Origin: Aquamicrobium defluvii
Lineage (GTDB): Bacteria > Pseudomonadota > Alphaproteobacteria > Rhizobiales > Rhizobiaceae
DNA: 64,000 nucleotides
Direction of reading: 5' to 3'
Assembly (NCBI RefSeq): GCF_004363725.1
Contig: NZ_SNZF01000005.1
Span: forward strand, 146,046 to 210,045
In this document: one piece after another, positions 49,954 to 57,342 of the stretch
Layout of the letters: every line of letters begins with the position of its first letter
Numbering within the stretch: the first letter of the stretch is position 1
The notes under the pieces: model-generated
Told to the model about the DNA's origin: nothing
The model's database searches: none
What the model saw: the letters and a program-made list of their open reading frames with translations, nothing else
Translations under genes and position numbers: made by a program

Positions 49954-50421
49954 TCAGACCGCCTTGAACTCCTCGATCCGCCACACGCCGGCACCCATCA
50001 TGCAGATGCGTCCCCTGTAGAGGATCACACCGTCGAAGCTTTCGCGTGTGACGGAGAACACGCGGCACAGTTCGCTCCCGATCCGGGTTTCGGCAATCGC
50101 CGAAATCGAGCCGCGCGAGCCCGTGTCGGCATTCGCCCACGGCACCGGCTGCCCGCCGAGCTCCTCGAGGTCGGCCGACGAGGCGGCGTTGCGGACGGTG
50201 ATCTGGTCAGCGGCGAAGCCGGCATCGGTGGCCGTGCCGCTATTCGTGGATGGTACATTGCTGGTGACGATGGAACGGTCTATTTCGACCTTGTCGAGAC
50301 TGAAACCGCCCATGCCGCAGCCGCCAAGCGACAGGAGCACGACAGAAGCGACAGCCCTGACGCTGGCGGGAACCCGTTTTGGGCTTACCCGGTTGTCAGA
50401 AGCCTGCGCGCTTCGCCACAA
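49954..50421 (-). CDS. RT0821/Lpp0805-like surface lipoprotein
   Basis: A 155-residue protein, the last host gene before the prophage. A lipobox VLLSLGGCG near 28-36 predicts a lipid anchor; the mature part has SSADLEELGGQPVPWANADTG, split by Gly-Ser-rich sequence, and ETRIGSELCRVFSVTRESFD with CMMGAGVWRIEEF at the end, reminiscent of the RT0821/Lpp0805 surface protein family. The start is a TTG that leaves an unusually long n-region; no better start was found. Because its 5' side faces the prophage, the original promoter and N-terminus may have been altered by integration. Confidence 0.6.
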   Translation of the reverse strand: MWRSAQASDNRVSPKRVPASVRAVASVVLLSLGGCGMGGFSLDKVEIDRSIVTSNVPSTNSGTATDAGFAADQITVRNAASSADLEELGGQPVPWANADTGSRGSISAIAETRIGSELCRVFSVTRESFDGVILYRGRICMMGAGVWRIEEFKAV

Positions 50422-50576
50422 TAGCCCGTCTCCGGTGAACGATAGAATTCGAGTAAAAACTTATGAGCGATGCGAAGTTAACAGACCATTACTGAACATC
50501 GCCTGACTTTTCAGTTACTTAAGGGAAGGGTTTCCAAACGATGTTCGCGCCGCGTTCCGGCCCGGAATGGAAACCT

Positions 50577-50807
50577 TCAAGGCCGAAACCAAGCGACGAT
50601 CTTCGCCACGCTCTCTCCAAGCATGACGATGCCGCCGAGAATTCCAAGCGCCGCGATTGCTATCCACTTCGTCACCTTGCCAAAGCCAATTATGGCCCTG
50701 ACGATTGGCAGACCAGCCCTGATGGTGCGCACATCATCTGGGCTGAGGTCCGTCAGAAACTCCTTGGTATCGTCCGGCAGATCGTCAAACCGCTTTGCAT
50801 CGCTCAT
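50577..50807 (-). CDS. Small phage membrane protein, lysis cassette
   Basis: A 76-residue protein of unknown function with an acidic N-terminal half (MSDAKRFDDLPDDTKEFLTD) and a hydrophobic C-terminal half (WIAIAALGILGGIVMLGES, one or two helices). Its ATG overlaps the Rz1-like stop by 4 bp (ATGA), which fixes the start. As the last gene of the lysis block it could be a holin or a holin regulator, but no holin family is recognised. Confidence 0.7.
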   Translation of the reverse strand: MSDAKRFDDLPDDTKEFLTDLSPDDVRTIRAGLPIVRAIIGFGKVTKWIAIAALGILGGIVMLGESVAKIVAWFRP

Positions 50808-51013
50808 TCCCAGCATCCCCGCTGCTTGCCAAATTGGTTATGAGCCGCCACGCCCTGCGCGAACGGCCTGTCGTTCTGGATGATGAATTGCCGCGTCTCG
50901 GCTGATGGCGTGAGCTTCCGCCACCCATCGCATTCACTGGCAGGAGCCGTCTTCGAACACGCCGCCAAGAGCGGTACACAGGCCAGCAGCATCCATGTCG
51001 CGTATCTGGTCAT
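50804..51013 (-). CDS. Rz1-like o-spanin lipoprotein
   Basis: A 69-residue outer-membrane spanin. Signal with lipobox LLAACSKT near residue 18, mature part CDGWRKLTPSAETRQFI and HNQFGKQRGCW, the pattern CDGW...HN...GxxxGCW seen in Rz1-like proteins of many phages. The first 80 bp overlap the i-spanin gene in another frame, the classical Rz/Rz1 arrangement. With the i-spanin it should fuse inner and outer membranes in the last step of lysis. Confidence 0.8.
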   Translation of the reverse strand: MTRYATWMLLACVPLLAACSKTAPASECDGWRKLTPSAETRQFIIQNDRPFAQGVAAHNQFGKQRGCWE

Positions 51014-51179
51014 CGACCTTTGTCCTTTCGCGCAAGACTTCAACGGATCGAGTGAGGATGGCCTGCCTTTCGGATGCCGCGCCTTGCTGGTAGCCGTGGA
51101 GCCATGACAGGCCCATGAGAGAGGCAGTGACAGCGAGAGCGCCCAGCACGCGGCCGAGAGGCGAGAGAAGGAAGGCCAT
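50934..51179 (-). CDS. Rz-like i-spanin
   Basis: An 81-residue inner-membrane spanin: one N-terminal helix (VLGALAVTASLMGLSWLHGY) followed by a charged periplasmic helix (AASERQAILTRSVEVLRERT, KVDDQIRDMDAAGLCTALGG). The ATG at 51179 has GGAGA seven bases upstream; a longer frame start at 51224 lacks such a site. It overlaps the Rz1-like gene out of frame. Confidence 0.78.
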   Translation of the reverse strand: MAFLLSPLGRVLGALAVTASLMGLSWLHGYQQGAASERQAILTRSVEVLRERTKVDDQIRDMDAAGLCTALGGVFEDGSCQ

Positions 51180-51243
51180 TGCCAATCTCCATGTGAAAGG
51201 GGCGGCTCCGAAGAACCGCCCCAATGCAAGTTTATTCCGATAT

Positions 51244-51831
51244 TCAGGCTGCTCGACTATCCGATGCCGTTTTGATCGCCTCGAAGTCGAGCAAGTCGAA
51301 CTGCCTGCTTTGTTCGATCATGGCCGGTACGGTCGGCAATCCCAATTGGAACCAAAGCTGACCAGAAGCTTTTGAGCCAAACGTCTGGCGACATTCGGTC
51401 ACCAAGCGCACCTTGGCGTTGTCGGGGCTGGCCGTTTCCTCATGATCTTCGATAACCAACGGCTCCTGAACAGGCTTTGCGCCCTTGTAGAAGTGCTTGA
51501 AAAGCACCCCGTAGCACTCGCGCTGGTACAGAATGACCTTTTCGCGCACCGCTTGGTCCTTGATCCGGGCTGAGTCGATGGTGAAAAGCCATCCGTTCAC
51601 GAGGTCCATCTTAAGGCAAAGGCAGTCCTGCCCGCCTCCGGGGCCGAAAGGTGTATGCATGACACATATACCTTCCGAGAGAATTGGGTCGCGCTTGACC
51701 CGCTGCTCCTGCCCGGACCAGTTCATCCCAATGCTCTCAACGATGGGTTTGAGCGCGACGAACACGCCGTCATCGCTCTCGAAGCCGTAAAGTTGATCGC
51801 CACGGAAGTTGACAGTTACGATCTGACCCAT
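51244..51831 (-). CDS. Phage antirepressor N-terminal-domain protein (P22 Ant-like)
   Basis: A 195-residue protein with the P22_AR_N domain: MGQIVTVNFRGDQLYGFESD, VALKPIVESIGMNWSGQEQR, ILSEGICVMHTPFGPGGGQD, MDLVNGWLFTIDSARI and REKVILYQRECYGVLFKHF. In P22, Ant binds and inactivates repressors. Here the gene sits in the lysis cassette between endolysin and spanins, behind a 235-bp leader of hairpins, rather than in an immunity region. AGGA precedes the ATG by eight bases. The C-terminal 60 residues have no recognised domain. Confidence 0.82.
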   Translation of the reverse strand: MGQIVTVNFRGDQLYGFESDDGVFVALKPIVESIGMNWSGQEQRVKRDPILSEGICVMHTPFGPGGGQDCLCLKMDLVNGWLFTIDSARIKDQAVREKVILYQRECYGVLFKHFYKGAKPVQEPLVIEDHEETASPDNAKVRLVTECRQTFGSKASGQLWFQLGLPTVPAMIEQSRQFDLLDFEAIKTASDSRAA

Positions 51832-52066
51832 GATAGGGTTCCTTTCGTACGATGTGCGGCCCTAACCGCACTTTGGACACGAGAGGGGGAAGGTCTTCGG
51901 TGTCCAAGCGAGAAACCTCGCCCCCTCTCCAGCCCCAGTTAGGGCTGGGGCATTCCCCAAATGGGGAATTCATTAGTTCAATACCCTTTTAAACGAAACA
52001 GACCCAGAACACCCGGACAGCAACTCTGTTTCCCCAAACAAATGCAACAAGAACGAAACGAGTACT
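51832..52066 (-). promoter_or_regulatory. Structured leader between endolysin and antirepressor genes
   Basis: A 235-bp non-coding stretch with at least five inverted repeats: GTGCGG/CCGCAC (51854-51871), TTGGACAC/GTGTCCAA (51873-51907), GAGAGGGGG/CCCCCTCTC (51881-51929), CCAGCCC/GGGCTGG (51929-51948) and ATTCCCC/GGGGAAT (51952-51969). The second and third pairs interlock, a pseudoknot-like order. It may terminate endolysin transcription, control antirepressor expression or encode a small RNA. Confidence 0.5.
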
Positions 52067-52855
52067 TTAAGCCAGTTCCTCCCTGATCTTGCGGATGGAC
52101 GCCGCCAATCTTGGTCCAAGGAAAGTCAGGATAAGCAGGCCGACGATGGCAACGCCACCGAACGCGGCAATGTCCGACACCTGGCTGTCACGGAGCCATG
52201 CGACCGCAGCGCCCACGCCACCGAAGCCGGTGGTGAGCCAGCCCCACAGGCCGGTTTCCTTCTTCACCTTGGTTTCGACGGTTTCGGGGACGACCTCTTT
52301 CTGGACTTCCTTTTCCACCACGACAGGGGGCGGCGTATCCGGCTGGGCAGCCATCTTCAGAGCCTCAGCACGCACGCCAGAGACGCGCGAGGTCCAGCCC
52401 TTTCCGAAGGTCGGCCACGTCTTCAGGCGCTTCAGGAAGGCCATGCGCTTGTCGCACAGGCTGTTGATGACCGTGGCTCGCATCATTGCGCGGGTCTTGG
52501 CCAACGTGTCCGGGCCGATCCGCCCATCCTGCTTGGCCCCGACAACCGCCTGAAGGTACTTGATCGCCCGATCCGGTCCGCTGTTCACAGCCATGTCGAA
52601 GACGGCGTAGTCGATCCCTCCCGGCAAGTCAGAACCGCGCACGGCGTCCCAATAGAACCGGCGATATATTGTTGCGACCTGTTCGTCGGTGATCTTCTTC
52701 AGGTCTTCCTTGGTCGCGTTCGGCTTCACGTAGCGCCTGAAATTGGCGAGCGTGACGCCCTTCATGGTGGGACCGCCCTTGTCTTGAGGGTGGTCGGACC
52801 AAAGCCCTTCATGCTTCAGGACGAGCGCTAACGCTCTCGCAAAGTTGCGATCCAT
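52067..52855 (-). CDS. GH108-family endolysin with C-terminal membrane helices
   Basis: A 262-residue peptidoglycan hydrolase. The N-terminal glycosyl hydrolase 108 domain has the catalytic Glu in LVLKHEGLWSDHPQDKGGPT (Glu16), and GGIDYAVFDMAVNSGPDRA; a peptidoglycan-binding-like part follows (KQDGRIGPDTLAKTRAM). After a Pro/Val/Glu/Lys-rich linker (about 173-200) come two hydrophobic segments (GFGGVGAAVAWL and AAFGGVAIVGLLILTFLGP), so it is probably membrane-tethered, unlike soluble lysozymes. AAGGAG lies before the ATG. Confidence 0.88.
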   Translation of the reverse strand: MDRNFARALALVLKHEGLWSDHPQDKGGPTMKGVTLANFRRYVKPNATKEDLKKITDEQVATIYRRFYWDAVRGSDLPGGIDYAVFDMAVNSGPDRAIKYLQAVVGAKQDGRIGPDTLAKTRAMMRATVINSLCDKRMAFLKRLKTWPTFGKGWTSRVSGVRAEALKMAAQPDTPPPVVVEKEVQKEVVPETVETKVKKETGLWGWLTTGFGGVGAAVAWLRDSQVSDIAAFGGVAIVGLLILTFLGPRLAASIRKIREELA

Positions 52856-52934
52856 GCGACATTCTCCTTGTTGATTTTTTAAGTTTCTCGTGCTTCGCTG
52901 ATTTTCATCAGGGGGGTGATCGAAGCGTCAGACG

Positions 52935-52970
52935 TTGACTTTTCGGTCAAAAGGCCCATTTACACGGGCC
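52935..52970 (+). promoter_or_regulatory. Palindromic promoter region of the HicB-like pair
   Basis: Two short inverted repeats lie just upstream of the plus-strand pair: TTGAC/GTCAA (52935-52950) and GGCCC/GGGCC (53-base-window 52953-52970). TTGACT is also a good -35 box, with the second palindrome at the expected -10 distance. The arrangement suits autoregulation by a DNA-binding antitoxin; this is inference. Confidence 0.45.
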
Positions 52971-52987
52971 AAAATGGAGCTACTGCA

Positions 52988-53242
52988 ATGAAACAGACAT
53001 ACAGGGTGGTTGGCATCAAGGACGGCGACGTCTTTGTAGTCCAGGCGCTTGAGCTTGATGTCTCAGCGCAGGGCCGTTCATTCGATGAGGCTTTGGATCG
53101 CCTGAAAATCGCTCTTATTGCCGAGGAAAAGGAGGCTCTTGCCTCCGGTCGCGACGTTAACGAAGTCGTCGGCCCCGCTCCGAAGATGTTCCACGACCTT
53201 TACGAGGACCGCCCTCAGTATCGTGAAAAGCTCGTAGCCTAA
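52988..53242 (+). CDS. HicB-like protein (possible antitoxin)
   Basis: An 84-residue protein resembling the HicB partial RNase H fold: FVVQALELDVSAQGRSFDEA and LDRLKIALIAEEKEALASG, the place where HicB has its ALxxxxxEGxSxxEAL pattern. No DNA-binding tail is present after GPAPKMFHDLYEDRPQYREK. GGAG precedes the ATG at 52988 by eight bases, and this start is chosen over the longer frame from 52916. It lies on the strand opposite to the virion genes, so it is probably expressed from the prophage. Antitoxin function is inferred from fold and pairing. Confidence 0.6.
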   Translation: MKQTYRVVGIKDGDVFVVQALELDVSAQGRSFDEALDRLKIALIAEEKEALASGRDVNEVVGPAPKMFHDLYEDRPQYREKLVA

Positions 53243-53251
53243 GAGCTTTTC

Positions 53252-53491
53252 GTGGCAACGCTGGGGGAATACATGGGCTGGCTCCGCGCCCAAGGCGGGG
53301 AGTGTCGAGTAGGCATTGGCGCCGATCCGACGCGGGGGATGGTCCCTGTAACCAAACTAATTTCCCCGGATGGCCGATATGTGATCCATCCGGGGAACGA
53401 TCAGTTCGAAGTCCTTTCCCGCTACACAATCGAATATTTCGACCGTCGCTTACAGATGGCATCGCCATTCGCCTCTATCCCAAGAGCGTAG
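53252..53491 (+). CDS. Small partner protein of the HicB-like gene (possible HicA-like toxin)
   Basis: A 79-residue protein starting at GTG, 9 bp after the HicB-like stop. The pattern GEYMGWLRAQGGECRVG and LISPDGRYVIHPGNDQFEVL is loosely like HicA, but the conserved GSHxxF histidine motif is missing and the gene order is the reverse of usual hicAB, so the toxin assignment is weak. It may be a phage protein of another kind that travels with HicB-like genes. Confidence 0.5.
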   Translation: MATLGEYMGWLRAQGGECRVGIGADPTRGMVPVTKLISPDGRYVIHPGNDQFEVLSRYTIEYFDRRLQMASPFASIPRA

Positions 53492-53571
53492 CGACCCCGC
53501 CCGTCGCCATGCGACAGGTCCATGTCAATTCCTTTCAGATTGTCAGGGGAGCGGGATCGGGTTAGATAGGC

Positions 53572-53637
53572 GTGCGGCGCCCCCCAGTGCCGCACGGGCC
53601 GGCGTACTGAAATCCCCAAGTTTTTATGCGCCGGCCC
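53572..53637. other. Two strong hairpins between phage cargo genes
   Basis: GTGCGGC (53572-53578) pairs with GCCGCAC (53589-53595), and GGGCCGGCG (53596-53604) pairs with CGCCGGCCC (53629-53637), both perfect and directly adjacent. There is a short T run inside the second loop but not after it. The segment could be a terminator for the HicB-like pair, a small RNA, or a leader of the following 38-residue gene. Confidence 0.5.
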
Positions 53638-53652
53638 AACCGGAGACCAGCC

Positions 53653-53769
53653 ATGACCGGTTATGAGAAATCACCAGATTATGGCGGGCCGCCTGTGCGC
53701 AAGGGATCGCTGATTGCATTTCTGCTGATCGTCATTGCCATCGCCGTGTTTCTGGCGGTTCGCGGCTAA
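53653..53769 (+). CDS. 38-residue single-helix membrane peptide
   Basis: A short gene encoding a 38-residue protein: polar N-terminus MTGYEKSPDYGGPPVRKG followed by one hydrophobic helix (SLIAFLLIVIAIAVFLAVRG). GGAG lies seven bases before the ATG, and the segment is flanked by structured DNA and the FkbM gene. Small proteins with a similar YEKSPDYGGP start occur, to my memory, in rhizobial genomes. Function unknown. Confidence 0.7.
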   Translation: MTGYEKSPDYGGPPVRKGSLIAFLLIVIAIAVFLAVRG

Positions 53770-53849
53770 TACGACCGCGTGTCTTTCATGTTGTGAGGAT
53801 CAGCCTGCCCGGATATATCCGTCAATCATGGGTCGGGGTGCCAATCGTG

Positions 53850-54551
53850 ATGAAATCTTCATTCGCTGATAAAATTCGCTACAATGCGTCAAAGATTTTC
53901 AACCAGCAGACAGCATCGCTCGATGACTTGACGATATCAGTCGATAAATTCACGGTGCCGCGCGAAATTCGCAAGGGCGTGTTCCATCGAGAGTATGAAA
54001 AGCAGGAGCGGCATCTAATTCGAACGCTGGACCTCTCTCCATCCGACAGGGTTCTTGATCTTGGAACATGTGTTGGCGTTGTTGCGATAACGGCGGCAAA
54101 GCTGGTTGGCAGCAAAAATGTCCAGACACATGAGGCGAACCCCGCGCTGGAGCCAATCATTCGTAAGAACTTCGCTCTCAACAATGTCGATCCGGCACTT
54201 CATATGGTCGCGGTAACCAAAGATGGTAGAGATATCGAACTTCACCTTCAGAAGCGGGTATTTTCATCCAGCGTTTTCCCGCGTGACTCGAAGGGAGCCA
54301 TATCGGTCAAGAGTGTTGCCATTTCCGATATTATCAATGCGTTCGGGCCGACCATCATCAGCATGGATGTTGAAGGTGCTGAGGCGGAAATCGTGGATGC
54401 AACCGATTTTCCCGGTGTGCGTGCGGCGATGCTGGAGGTTCATCCGCACGTCATCGGTGAGCTGAAAGCCAAGGCTGTGTTGGACAGGTTTGCCAGCCTT
54501 GGGTTTTTGGAGCGTAACAGGATGGGAGACACCTACCTCTTCACGCGCTAA
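53850..54551 (+). CDS. FkbM-family methyltransferase, phage cargo
   Basis: A 233-residue SAM-dependent methyltransferase. The glycine-rich motif I is VLDLGTCVGVVAITAAKLVG, then HEANP (acidic residue after strand 2), NFALNNVDP and IISMDVEGAEAEIVD, typical of FkbM O-methyltransferases, which often methylate sugars or polyketides. The start at 53850 (MKSSFADKIRYN) is chosen; a GTG at 53793 would add 19 residues. The gene is visibly richer in A and T than its neighbours and reads against the virion genes, so it is probably acquired cargo that modifies the host surface. That role is inference. Confidence 0.8.
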   Translation: MKSSFADKIRYNASKIFNQQTASLDDLTISVDKFTVPREIRKGVFHREYEKQERHLIRTLDLSPSDRVLDLGTCVGVVAITAAKLVGSKNVQTHEANPALEPIIRKNFALNNVDPALHMVAVTKDGRDIELHLQKRVFSSSVFPRDSKGAISVKSVAISDIINAFGPTIISMDVEGAEAEIVDATDFPGVRAAMLEVHPHVIGELKAKAVLDRFASLGFLERNRMGDTYLFTR

Positions 54552-54560
54552 GCGCTCGCA

Positions 54561-54866
54561 TCAGAGCGCATCTGCGGCCAAGAAAAAATCCTCTATCTGC
54601 TGTTCAGTGAAGCCCAACGCAGCAAAGCCCGCCTGCATCATCGGCTCATCACGGACGAAGGTCCCGCTGTTGGCATAGGCGATCTGCACTGCCTGGGATT
54701 GAGTGCCAATCCAGCCTTCGACCTGATCGAGAATGCCGTCAGCAAGAAGCTGAAGCTTGAATTGGCGCGCGGTAACGCGATCTGGGAGCATTCTGTCAAG
54801 AGGTTCGAGAATGAAATTCTCGTCCGCCGTGACTTCGCCGGTTTCGGCGTCAACAATCGTGCGCAT
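54561..54866 (-). CDS. Tail-fibre-associated small protein (possible assembly chaperone)
   Basis: A 101-residue acidic protein: MRTIVDAETGEVTADENFIL then TARQFKLQLLADGILDQVEG, AVQIAYANSGTFVRDEPMMQ and the acidic end FTEQQIEDFFLAADAL. Its start overlaps the tail-fibre stop (TGATG). Position directly after a fibre gene and the helical, acidic character are what tail-fibre chaperones show, but I see no signature of a named family. Confidence 0.6.
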   Translation of the reverse strand: MRTIVDAETGEVTADENFILEPLDRMLPDRVTARQFKLQLLADGILDQVEGWIGTQSQAVQIAYANSGTFVRDEPMMQAGFAALGFTEQQIEDFFLAADAL

Positions 54867-56968
54867 CAGCGATACCTCATTTGAATTGACCCGCCGCTAA
54901 ACGTCTGGCTGCCTCCTTGTGATCGGAGGCGCAGATTGCCGAGGACTCCAGCCAGCGAGACGGCACCGCCACCCACTGGAGAAACGCCATCCGTGGCAGT
55001 ATCATTCAGGACATGCTCCGACACCCAATCGTTGCCGGATGTGCGATGGAGCCGCATAACCCCTGAATAAGTGTAGCTCGCGCTGTTACGGAAAACCACG
55101 AACCCGGATGACAAACGAGTGCGCGTTGATGCGCCAGCCAGTCCCGATCCGCTACTATACCCGCTGATCACCGGCGAGGCGCCCGGCCCGACTTGAAGCA
55201 CCAAGGCATCATTCCCGCTCAGGATAACGTCCTTTAGCCATAGTTCGATATCATTCACGCCCGATGGGATGCTGGTCCAATCTATTGCGGTGCCGGTGGT
55301 CGCCGCTACGGGAGAAGTCTCTGTCCACGAAACAACACTGGCTATCCCGTCATCGACATACTTCTTGGTCGCGGCGTGGGCATCCGCAGTTGGCATTCCG
55401 ACTTCAAGAACGCCACCCGTTCCACGATATGCCACACTGTTTGCGTTTGCCGCACCCGCAAGAGAAATTTCGCTCCATCCGGTTCCCGATGTACGACCAA
55501 GAACACGACCGCCTGACTGTACGGATTCCAATGCCGAAAAAGGCATGACCCCGGTGTGATTGGCCCGATTCAGCAAATAGGCATCAGTCTGGTTAGCCGT
55601 AGCGCCTGTTGCAATTCCGTTCAGCTTGGTTTGCAAGGTGGTCGTAAAGCCGGTGTATCCGGGAGCGTAGGCGAAGGTGAGCGTGCCGGACCCGGTAACG
55701 GGACTGCCCGAGACGGTAAAGCCTGTGGGTGCTGACAGTCCGACACTGGTCACCGTACCTGCCGGGATGGCCGGAAAGGTCGCTAGGCTGCCATCGCCGC
55801 GAATGTACTGTGAGGTAGTGCCAGTCGGGATATCGAATTTTCCGGCTAGGGCAGCATTGTCAGCCTTTGCGTCCAGTGCAGACTGCAAGCCGGAAATGGT
55901 GGAAATAGCCTGCGTGCCAGTATGGTTCCCCCGGCTGAACGCGTCCCCGGCCTTGCCCTGTGGGTCATACACGGAGGACAGCATGTCGCCGCCGCCTGCT
56001 GGCAACACCCAAGTGCCACCATCCCCCAGAACAAGGCCGGACGGGGATGGAGGGAGATCAATGGTAGCCAGATCGCCCAAACTGCCCGGCTGGACAGCCG
56101 TCTGCGCCGCAGCGATAGCCACCTGTGAGGCCGAGGACAAAGAGATTGTGCGGCTGGCGTCTAGCGCACCGCCCCCTGTCAATCCTGCGCCAGCCGTGAT
56201 TGCAATGGCCTTATCAGCCTTTGCGTCAAGTGCGCTCTGCGCGGCTGAGGATACCGGCTTATCTGCGTCAGATGTATTGTCGACACTACCAAGGCCAACA
56301 TCCGCCTTTACGAGCGCAACAGCGCCTGTCTTGCCGGCAACGGATGTGACGGTATTGACCTGCGCGCCAGCCTGTACCCCTGCGAGTTTGCTTGCCTCGG
56401 CGGTGGTGTATCCCTGATAGCCAGTCGAGTAGGAGAACGAGAGGGTGCCCGACCCGATTACCGGAGAGCCAGAGACCGTAAACCCAGTGGGAGCTGATAA
56501 GCCGACGCTCGTCACTGTCCCCGGAGGAATGAAAGGCTTGTTTTCCAAATCATCGTAGTCGCCGCTAAAGGCTACCGGTGCGAGACTGGCGGCGTCGGCC
56601 TTACCGCCTAGGCGCTCGTTCGTGTCCTGCCCCGCCATGGTCAGGCGATCAAGCTGGTCCTCCACTGCTTGCGCTGGGTTGCGCGCCTTGTCTTCCAGAT
56701 CAACAATCTGTTTCCACTCTGTAGAGCGGGCGATGATGATCTTGCCGCCATTCGTGACCGCCGTACGGACGATTGATCCGCCAGAGGGATTGCCCGCGCC
56801 GGAAACCGTGTAATCCACGTTGTAGGCAAGGACCGTCCGCACACCTGCCACTTCGCGGATGACGGTCAACTCCTGTGGTTCAAGAAAGCGAACCGGGTAT
56901 GGGAAAACGGTTGTGACGCCATCCTCATCATAGGAATAGGTCAGGGAGCCGGGGACAGGTACTGTCAT
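54866..56968 (-). CDS. Phage tail fibre protein, T7-type N-terminus
   Basis: A 700-residue fibre. The first 140 residues match the T7 gp17-like tail attachment domain: SLTYSYDEDGVTTVFPYPVR, YNVDYTVSGAGNPSGGSIVR, IIIARSTEWKQIVDLEDKAR and AQAVEDQLDRLTMAGQDTNE. A long Gly/Ser/Ala/Thr-rich shaft follows with two near-identical copies of GTVTSVGLSAPTGFTVSGSP, then a C-terminal beta domain (about 560-700) presumably for receptor binding, with no chaperone or peptidase domain recognised. The ATG at 56968 follows GGAG; an ATG five codons upstream is possible. The small chaperone-like gene is directly downstream. Confidence 0.85.
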   Translation of the reverse strand: MTVPVPGSLTYSYDEDGVTTVFPYPVRFLEPQELTVIREVAGVRTVLAYNVDYTVSGAGNPSGGSIVRTAVTNGGKIIIARSTEWKQIVDLEDKARNPAQAVEDQLDRLTMAGQDTNERLGGKADAASLAPVAFSGDYDDLENKPFIPPGTVTSVGLSAPTGFTVSGSPVIGSGTLSFSYSTGYQGYTTAEASKLAGVQAGAQVNTVTSVAGKTGAVALVKADVGLGSVDNTSDADKPVSSAAQSALDAKADKAIAITAGAGLTGGGALDASRTISLSSASQVAIAAAQTAVQPGSLGDLATIDLPPSPSGLVLGDGGTWVLPAGGGDMLSSVYDPQGKAGDAFSRGNHTGTQAISTISGLQSALDAKADNAALAGKFDIPTGTTSQYIRGDGSLATFPAIPAGTVTSVGLSAPTGFTVSGSPVTGSGTLTFAYAPGYTGFTTTLQTKLNGIATGATANQTDAYLLNRANHTGVMPFSALESVQSGGRVLGRTSGTGWSEISLAGAANANSVAYRGTGGVLEVGMPTADAHAATKKYVDDGIASVVSWTETSPVAATTGTAIDWTSIPSGVNDIELWLKDVILSGNDALVLQVGPGASPVISGYSSGSGLAGASTRTRLSSGFVVFRNSASYTYSGVMRLHRTSGNDWVSEHVLNDTATDGVSPVGGGAVSLAGVLGNLRLRSQGGSQTFSGGSIQMRYR

Positions 56969-57065
56969 CGGGGAGGTCTCCATATGAGAAAACCCCGCCG
57001 GGTTGGCAGGGCTTGAAAGGTCAGGGGTTTTGCGGTGTTATCGTCCCTCGGGCTTGGAGGGGTTT

Positions 57066-57329
57066 ATGAGAAGAGTTGTTTTGCTGGCGTCCATCGCAGC
57101 GCTTGTTTGGGGCTGCGCCACGCCGCCAGAGAAGATTTCCGGGGTTCCAAATTCTGGTCCGTGTACCTCTGCCGACAGAGAACGGCTTGCCCTTCTGTCA
57201 AACAAGCAGACAAAAGCCGCGAATGGCGATGCTCTCGGGGTATTTCTGATCGGTCTCCCGGTCGCGTCGATGTCAGGCGGCGACAACGAAACCGAGATCG
57301 CCATCCTGAAAGGCAGATGCTCAAAGTAG
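57066..57329 (+). CDS. Phage-encoded lipoprotein
   Basis: An 87-residue lipoprotein: signal MRRVVLLASIAALVWGCATP with lipobox LVWGC, then a Cys/Ser-containing mature part GPCTSADRERLALLSNKQTK and a C-terminal GLPVASMSGGDNETEIAILK. GGAGG lies five bases before the ATG. It reads against the virion genes and forms a pair with the exported protein 13 bp downstream. Lipoproteins expressed by prophages often block superinfection; no direct evidence here. Confidence 0.72.
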   Translation: MRRVVLLASIAALVWGCATPPEKISGVPNSGPCTSADRERLALLSNKQTKAANGDALGVFLIGLPVASMSGGDNETEIAILKGRCSK

Positions 57330-57342
57330 CAAGGAAAGGCTT

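Noticed and set aside
50422..50576. tRNA gene or direct-repeat attachment site at the prophage edge
   Set aside because: No tRNA-like cloverleaf or T-loop sequence was found, and no repeat could be matched because the other prophage end is outside the window.
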